From assembly GCA_938003515.1 (NCBI GenBank), contig CALKYL010000414.1, forward strand, positions 1 to 11,167: a stretch of DNA of 11,167 nt, written 5' to 3'. Origin of the DNA: an uncultured bacterium (GTDB lineage Bacteria > Planctomycetota > UBA1135 > UBA2386). The position numbers were made by a program, and so were the translations under genes. Of this stretch, positions 7,340 to 11,167 are shown in pieces (the stretch's first letter is position 1; every line of letters starts with the position of its first letter). The notes below the pieces were generated by a model. The model did not search any database. It was not told the origin of the DNA and worked only from the letters and a program-made list of their open reading frames with translations.

Positions 7340-9031
7340 ATGCTGCTCGCTCGCCTCGTGCCCCTCTCGCTGCTCGCGCTCGTCCCCGGCTGCGCCGGGG
7401 ACACGCCGACCGACCCGGCGCCGGATCGCCCGGCCGTCGCGATGCAGCCGCCCGAGCCCGACGAACCGTCCACGCCGCCTGCGCCGACCCCGCCGCCGCC
7501 GGCCGAGCAGGCCGAGCAGGTGCTCGAAGAGGTCACGGTCGTCGAGTCGAAGCCCGTCGAGACCGAATCCGCGTTCGACTCGAACCACTGGAACAGCGCG
7601 GTCGGCCTCGGCGGCGGGGCGGGTGGGCGCTACGGCGGGCGCGGCGGCAAGGCGCGGGACGCGGAGAGCGAGAGCTATGCGAGCGTCGCCGCGAGCGGTT
7701 TCCTTGCCGTCGAGGACGCGCCGCTGTCGACGTTCGCCGCCGACGTCGACACCGCCTCGTTCACCAACGTCGCGCGCATGCTGCGCGACGGCGAGCTGCC
7801 GCCGGCTGACGCCGTGCGCGTCGAGGAGTTCGTCAACGCGTGCCGCTACGCGGTCCCGCGCCCGGGGCCGCGCGAGACGTTCGCCGTCGCCAGCGAGGTC
7901 ACCGCGTGTCCCTGGACCGACGGCCACCGCCTGGTGCGGCTGTCCGTCGCGACGGCGCCGATCGAGACCGACAAGCTGCCGCCGTGCAACCTCGTGTTCC
8001 TGATCGACGTGTCGGGCTCGATGCGCGCGGCGGACAAGCTGCCGCTGCTGCAGCAGGCGTTCGGCTTGCTCTCCGCGGAGCTGCGGCCGCAGGACCGCGT
8101 CGCGATCGTCACCTACGCGAGCGGCGTGCGGGTCGCGCTCGAGCCGGTCGCCGGCAGCGAGCGCGCGCGCATCCTCGAAGCGGTGCAGGGGCTGCAGACG
8201 CGCGGCGGCACCGACGGCGCGGGCGGCATCCAGCGCGCCTACGAGCTCGCGAAACAGAACCTCGTCACCGGCGTCAACCGCGTGATCCTCGCCACCGACG
8301 GCGACTTCAACATCGGCATCCGCTCGGCCGACGAGCTGGAGGCGTTCATCGCCGCCAAGAAGGACGACGGCGTGTTCCTCAGCGTGCTCGGCTTCGGCAC
8401 CGGCAACCTCAAGGACGACCGGCTCGAGCGGCTGGCGAACCGCGGCAACGGCGTCTACAGCTACGTCGACTCGCTGCACACCGCGCGCCGCCTGCTCGTC
8501 GAGGAGCTCGGCGCCTCGCTGATGACCGTCGCCAAGGACGTCAAGCTGCAGGCCGAGTGGAACCCGAAGCGGGTCGCGCGCTACCGCCTGCTCGGCTACG
8601 AGAACCGCGCGCTCGAGGCGAAGGACTTCCGGGACGACGCGAAGGACGGCGGCGAGGTCGGCGCCGGCCACGTCGTGACCGCGCTCTACCAGGTCGAGCC
8701 GCGCGAGGCGCCCGACGCCGCGGGACCGCTCGCGACGCTGCGCATCCGCTACAAGCCGCCCGAGGGCAGCACCAGCCGCGAGGTCGAGCACGTCGTGCCG
8801 GCCGAGCCGGCCGCCGAGCCGACCAGCGACGGCCGGCTCGCCGCGACGGCCGCCGCGTTCGCGATGTGCCTGCGCGCGGCCGAGCACGACACCGAGGTGT
8901 CGCTCGACGACGTCGTCGCGCTGGCGCAGCGGCTCGACCCGGCGCGCCACCGCGAGCTGACGGCGATGGTCGCGCGCGCCGTGGAGCTGACGGCGGCCAG
9001 GACCGTGAGCGCGGACGGCGCGGCAAAATAG
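7340..9031 (+). CDS. YfbK-like von Willebrand factor A protein, putative lipoprotein
   Basis: A 563-residue protein from ATG 7340. TTG 7328 is an alternative start that adds MRRV and a more basic N-region; neither start has a good ribosome site. Order of parts: a hydrophobic signal ending LALVPGC (Cys18, a lipobox-like site with an atypical proline at -2); a Pro-rich stretch (~37-56); a Gly-rich linker (~89-103); the YfbK-type N-terminal domain (~120-175) with PLSTFAADVDTASF and LPPADAVRVEEFVN; the VWA domain with a complete MIDAS (DVSGS at 223-227, Thr291 in RGGTDGAGG, Asp320 in ATDGDFN); and the C-terminal region usual in this family (DUF3520 type), with MTVAKDVKLQAEWNPK, YRLLGYENRAL and VGAGHVVTALYQVEP. 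VWA domains bind partners through a divalent metal. This one is probably held at a membrane, facing the periplasm or surface. YfbK-like genes often sit beside ECF sigma factors, but none is in this window. It ends in TAG, convergent with the SGNH gene 51 bp away. Confidence 0.88.
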   Translation: MLLARLVPLSLLALVPGCAGDTPTDPAPDRPAVAMQPPEPDEPSTPPAPTPPPPAEQAEQVLEEVTVVESKPVETESAFDSNHWNSAVGLGGGAGGRYGGRGGKARDAESESYASVAASGFLAVEDAPLSTFAADVDTASFTNVARMLRDGELPPADAVRVEEFVNACRYAVPRPGPRETFAVASEVTACPWTDGHRLVRLSVATAPIETDKLPPCNLVFLIDVSGSMRAADKLPLLQQAFGLLSAELRPQDRVAIVTYASGVRVALEPVAGSERARILEAVQGLQTRGGTDGAGGIQRAYELAKQNLVTGVNRVILATDGDFNIGIRSADELEAFIAAKKDDGVFLSVLGFGTGNLKDDRLERLANRGNGVYSYVDSLHTARRLLVEELGASLMTVAKDVKLQAEWNPKRVARYRLLGYENRALEAKDFRDDAKDGGEVGAGHVVTALYQVEPREAPDAAGPLATLRIRYKPPEGSTSREVEHVVPAEPAAEPTSDGRLAATAAAFAMCLRAAEHDTEVSLDDVVALAQRLDPARHRELTAMVARAVELTAARTVSADGAAK

Positions 9032-9082
9032 CGCGCGCCGCCGGTCGTGCCGGACCGCGGGCGCCCGGCGCGACGCCGCAGC

Positions 9083-10126
9083 TCAGCCGCCGAGCCGGAC
9101 GCCCTCGCGCTCGAGACGCCGCACGAGCAGCTCGGTCAGGTAACGATGCCCGGCGGCGTTGAGATGGCCGGCTGGTTCGAAGTAGATGCCGGCGGGCTCG
9201 ACCGGGTCCTCGCGCACCGGATCGACCAGCGGCACGCCGTGCCGCGCGGCCCAGTCCGTCAGCGCGTCGAACGGTCGCCACGCGTGCAGCGGCACGTGCA
9301 CGAGGACGAGCCGGCATCCCGCGGCGGACGTGCATGCCCGCAGCCGGTCGAGCAACGCTTCGTTGAGCGCCCACCACGGACCGACGCCGAACCGGAAGCC
9401 GAGGTTGCGTTCGGCGCGCTGCCACAGCCCGGCGATGCGCGATCGGCGCGCGACGAAGTCGGCCAGCCCCGACGGGCGATCGGCCGGCGTCAGCGGGACG
9501 AGCGCGCCGGCGTCGAGCCGGAACGTCGGCTTCTCGAAGCCCAGGTCGTCGCGCCACGCGGTCAGGCTGCGGTCGAGGTCGTGCGGGTAGATGCCGACCA
9601 CCACCAGCGCGGGCGCGAGCGGCAGGCCCTGGTGCTCGACCGACAGCACGATCTGGTCGACGCCGAAGCCCGGCTGCGCGAGGTTCTCGACGCGCACCGC
9701 GTCGAAGCGCGCCTCGAGCCGGCCGGCCAGCGTATCGGCCCACTCGACGCCCATGCCCCAAACGAACGAGTCGCCGGCGAGCACGACCGTGTGCGCTGCG
9801 GCGCTCGGCGCGCGGCGATCCGGGCCCGTGCGCCGCCCGTTCGCGTCGGACAGCACGCGGATCGGACCGCCTTCGGTCTCGATGACCTGGTCGAGCCCGG
9901 CGCGCATGCGCCAGCCGACCGTCGCGTCGGCCTCGAACGTCGCGCTGACGCGGTTCTCGAACTCGCCCGGCCAAGCGCGCGCCTCGGGCGCATACAGGTC
10001 GAACACGCGCAGCGCCACCTCGGCGAGCAGCAGCGTCGCGGTGCACGCGCCGAGCAGCAGCAGCAGCCGGATGCCCCATCGGCGGCGGCGCCCTCTGCGG
10101 GGCGCGTTCGGTCTCGCGTCGGTCAC
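9083..10126 (-). CDS. Membrane-anchored SGNH/GDSL-hydrolase-like protein
   Basis: A 347-residue protein from GTG 10126. This start was chosen because the next residues form a very basic segment (RRGRRRR) followed by one hydrophobic helix (~18-36), a signal-anchor with positive-inside layout. The frame stays open far upstream, but there it runs through the intergenic gap and antisense-phase sequence of the next gene. SGNH features: block I is GDSFVWG (118-124) with nucleophile Ser120; a block II-like QPGFGVDQ (~151-158); VVVGIYPHDLDRS (~175-187) where block III is expected; and GHLNAAGH (320-327) with candidate catalytic His321. Family members typically have Asn in block III and Asp two or three residues before the His; here these are His182 and Pro318/Ala319. 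SGNH proteins of this layout often deacylate or acylate envelope glycans or lipids, but no substrate can be named. It lies 128 bp downstream of the SecD-like gene on the same strand and ends in TGA. Confidence 0.82.
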   Translation of the reverse strand: MTDARPNAPRRGRRRRWGIRLLLLLGACTATLLLAEVALRVFDLYAPEARAWPGEFENRVSATFEADATVGWRMRAGLDQVIETEGGPIRVLSDANGRRTGPDRRAPSAAAHTVVLAGDSFVWGMGVEWADTLAGRLEARFDAVRVENLAQPGFGVDQIVLSVEHQGLPLAPALVVVGIYPHDLDRSLTAWRDDLGFEKPTFRLDAGALVPLTPADRPSGLADFVARRSRIAGLWQRAERNLGFRFGVGPWWALNEALLDRLRACTSAAGCRLVLVHVPLHAWRPFDALTDWAARHGVPLVDPVREDPVEPAGIYFEPAGHLNAAGHRYLTELLVRRLEREGVRLGG

Positions 10127-10197
10127 GGGGGCCGCACGATACCCGCTGACGCAGGGCGTCCGGCGCTCGGGTCGACGACGCGGCCGACGAACAGGAC

Positions 10198-10222
10198 GGC
10201 GCCGCTCTGCACGAGCGCCGCC
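10198..10222 (-). terminator. Possible hairpin between the SecD-like and SGNH genes
   Basis: GGCGCCGCTC (10198-10207) pairs with GAGCGCCGCC (10213-10222) across a 5-nt loop: 5 bp, one C-C mismatch, then 4 bp. It lies 33-57 nt after the SecD-like stop codon. There is no T-tract, so intrinsic termination is doubtful, and such hairpins arise easily at this GC content. Confidence 0.2.
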
Positions 10223-10251
10223 TCTCCGTGCGCCGCCTCTCCGTGCGCCGC
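10215..10251. repeat. 15-bp tandem repeat, about 2.5 copies
   Basis: The 15-bp unit GCGCCGCCTCTCCGT repeats without mismatch across 37 bp. The tract lies in the 128-bp gap between the two minus-strand genes and stops 3 bp before the SecD-like stop codon. On the minus strand each unit holds GGAGAGG, but it is far from any start codon. It is probably a slippage product. Confidence 0.8.
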
Positions 10252-10254
10252 GTT

Positions 10255-11166
10255 TCAGCGGCCGTCGCCGGGCTCGCTGCGCACGAACACGAGCTCCGCC
10301 TCGCTCGAAGTCGCCAGCACCCGCGCCACCGTCTCGGCGAGCCCGGGCGGGAAGCCCTCGAGCTGCCCGCGGCCCGGGATGCGCGAGCGGAAGGCCGGCG
10401 CGGTGACGACCTCGTCGTCCCAGAGGATCGCGAGACAGCGGCCGACGTGCTCCCCGGAGAGGTCCGCGAAGCGCGCGGCGTGCGGCCGGCGCAGCGCGTA
10501 CTGCACCGCGGCCCGTCCGTCGCGGTCGTCGACCAGCTGCACGGACGCGGGGTCGACGTGGCGGCCGCGCACGTGCCATTCGTGCAGGTTGACGGCGACC
10601 AGCTCGAGCAGGACCTGCGCTTCGGCGGGCCGGGCGCGCACGTCCTGCGGCACGGAGCCGTCGTTCCACTCCGCCTCCGTGTGCACGGCGACGGTGCCGC
10701 GGGCGAGGGCCGGCACGTCGACGAAGCGCAGCCCCCACAGTTCCGGTCGGTCGGCGCGCGGCCGCACGCGGTGCACGTGCCAGCGCAGGTGGCGCCCGGC
10801 GCCCTCGTAGGTGCGGATCGCGCGCGGGTCCGCGCGCAGCCGCTCGCGACCGCCTTCCTCGAGCCACGCGGCGAGCCGCCGGCGCTCGGCGGCGAGGTCG
10901 AAGCGCACGCTGCCGCCGTCCCCGACGTAGTCGGCGTCGGCGACCATGCGCATCTCGAGCAGGTCGTCGCCTTCGATCAGGGTGCGTGCCGTCGCGACGT
11001 CGCGCGCGTCGGCCAGCGTCACGGTGACGGTGCGGCCGTCGCCGGCGACGGTGCCGAGCGTCCCGAGGCGCCGGCGCAGCGCGCGCAGCGAGGCGTCGAG
11101 TTCGGACGTGCCCTCGGCCAGCTCGTAGACGAGCCCGCAGGCGGCGACGACGAAGACCGAGGCGAG
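10255..11166 (-). CDS. SecD-like periplasmic (P1) domain protein lacking the channel region, 5' end outside window
   Basis: 303 residues are visible, running off the right edge. The first visible residues (LASVFVVAACGLVYEL) look like the end of a signal or anchor helix. LDASLRALRRRLGTLG to about residue 80 resembles the SecD P1 base ('tlxilrxRlxxlGv...vtLpxaxdxxxaxxli...LexRxVad'). Here it includes VTVTLADARDVATARTLI and LLEMRMVAD. Residues ~194-288 match the P1 head: LHEWHVRGRHVDPASVQL, then FADLSGEHVGRCLAILWDDEV, VTAPAFRSRIPGRGQLEGF and ETVARVLATS. In SecD this ectodomain helps complete protein export after translocation. Full SecD continues into five more membrane helices, but this protein stops about 15 residues after the head at a clean TGA. 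So it cannot be a channel subunit by itself and may be a standalone regulator or paralogue. The GTG at 11022 is an internal codon: coding similarity continues upstream of it. Confidence 0.75.
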   Translation of the reverse strand, partial: LASVFVVAACGLVYELAEGTSELDASLRALRRRLGTLGTVAGDGRTVTVTLADARDVATARTLIEGDDLLEMRMVADADYVGDGGSVRFDLAAERRRLAAWLEEGGRERLRADPRAIRTYEGAGRHLRWHVHRVRPRADRPELWGLRFVDVPALARGTVAVHTEAEWNDGSVPQDVRARPAEAQVLLELVAVNLHEWHVRGRHVDPASVQLVDDRDGRAAVQYALRRPHAARFADLSGEHVGRCLAILWDDEVVTAPAFRSRIPGRGQLEGFPPGLAETVARVLATSSEAELVFVRSEPGDGR

Positions 11167-11167
11167 C

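Noticed and set aside
7202..8950. Long minus-strand open frame antisense to the VWA gene
   Set aside because: It has no domain signature; the plus strand encodes a complete VWA protein with MIDAS.
9049..9069. GCCGG...CCGGC hairpin and the palindrome CGGGCGCCCG (9058-9067) in the 51-bp convergent gap as a bidirectional terminator
   Set aside because: Stems are short, there is no T-tract, and GC palindromes of this size are expected by chance in this sequence.
8541..10810. Long open frames on both strands across the SGNH and SecD-like genes
   Set aside because: Composition is Arg/Pro/Ala-rich and low in complexity; the SGNH and SecD motifs lie in other phases.
10127..10867. Upstream extension of the SGNH reading frame to 10867
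   Set aside because: The extension is arginine-rich and overlaps the SecD-like gene in another phase; the signal-anchor starts right after GTG 10126.

Overview
The window is very GC-rich (about 70% or more by eye, not computed). It carries six protein-coding loci, and the gene content suggests a member of the Planctomycetota. The clues are a Ser/Thr kinase with a membrane helix and TPR tail, an ELWxxDGT-repeat secreted protein, an SBBP-type beta-propeller protein, and a YfbK-like von Willebrand A protein. The two repeat proteins also appear to end in the same kind of C-terminal module, which I associate with secreted proteins of this phylum. The phylum is inferred from family content; there is no rRNA or other marker gene to confirm it. 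No tRNA, rRNA, CRISPR array, insertion sequence or phage gene was found.

Layout: (1) 2-1612, plus strand: the C-terminal part of a Ser/Thr protein kinase with one transmembrane helix and TPR-like repeats; its catalytic lobe lies upstream of the window. (2) 1630-4755, minus strand: a large ELWxxDGT-repeat protein. Its ATG and signal peptide (4755-4669) are cut off from the body by an in-frame TAG at 4668-4666. (3) 4756-4898: a 143-bp divergent intergenic region. (4) 4899-7286, plus: a seven-bladed SBBP beta-propeller protein with a weak, apparently eroded signal peptide. (5) 7340-9031, plus: a VWA-domain protein with a complete MIDAS motif and a lipoprotein-like N-terminus. (6) 9083-10126, minus: a membrane-anchored SGNH/GDSL-like protein with atypical catalytic blocks. 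(7) 10255 to the right edge, minus: a SecD-like protein that ends after the P1 head domain instead of continuing into the SecD membrane channel.

Most products look destined for the membrane, periplasm or cell surface: a membrane-anchored sensor kinase, two repeat-rich secreted proteins, an anchored adhesion-type VWA protein, an anchored SGNH protein and a periplasmic SecD-like domain. I see no metabolic pathway joining them and no defence or mobile system. The points most worth checking are the stop codon between signal peptide and body of the ELWxxDGT gene, the mirrored start sites of the two divergent repeat-protein genes, the channel-less SecD-like protein, and the substituted catalytic residues in the SGNH protein. 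Long open frames antisense to these genes are arginine-rich by-products of high GC content and are not annotated.
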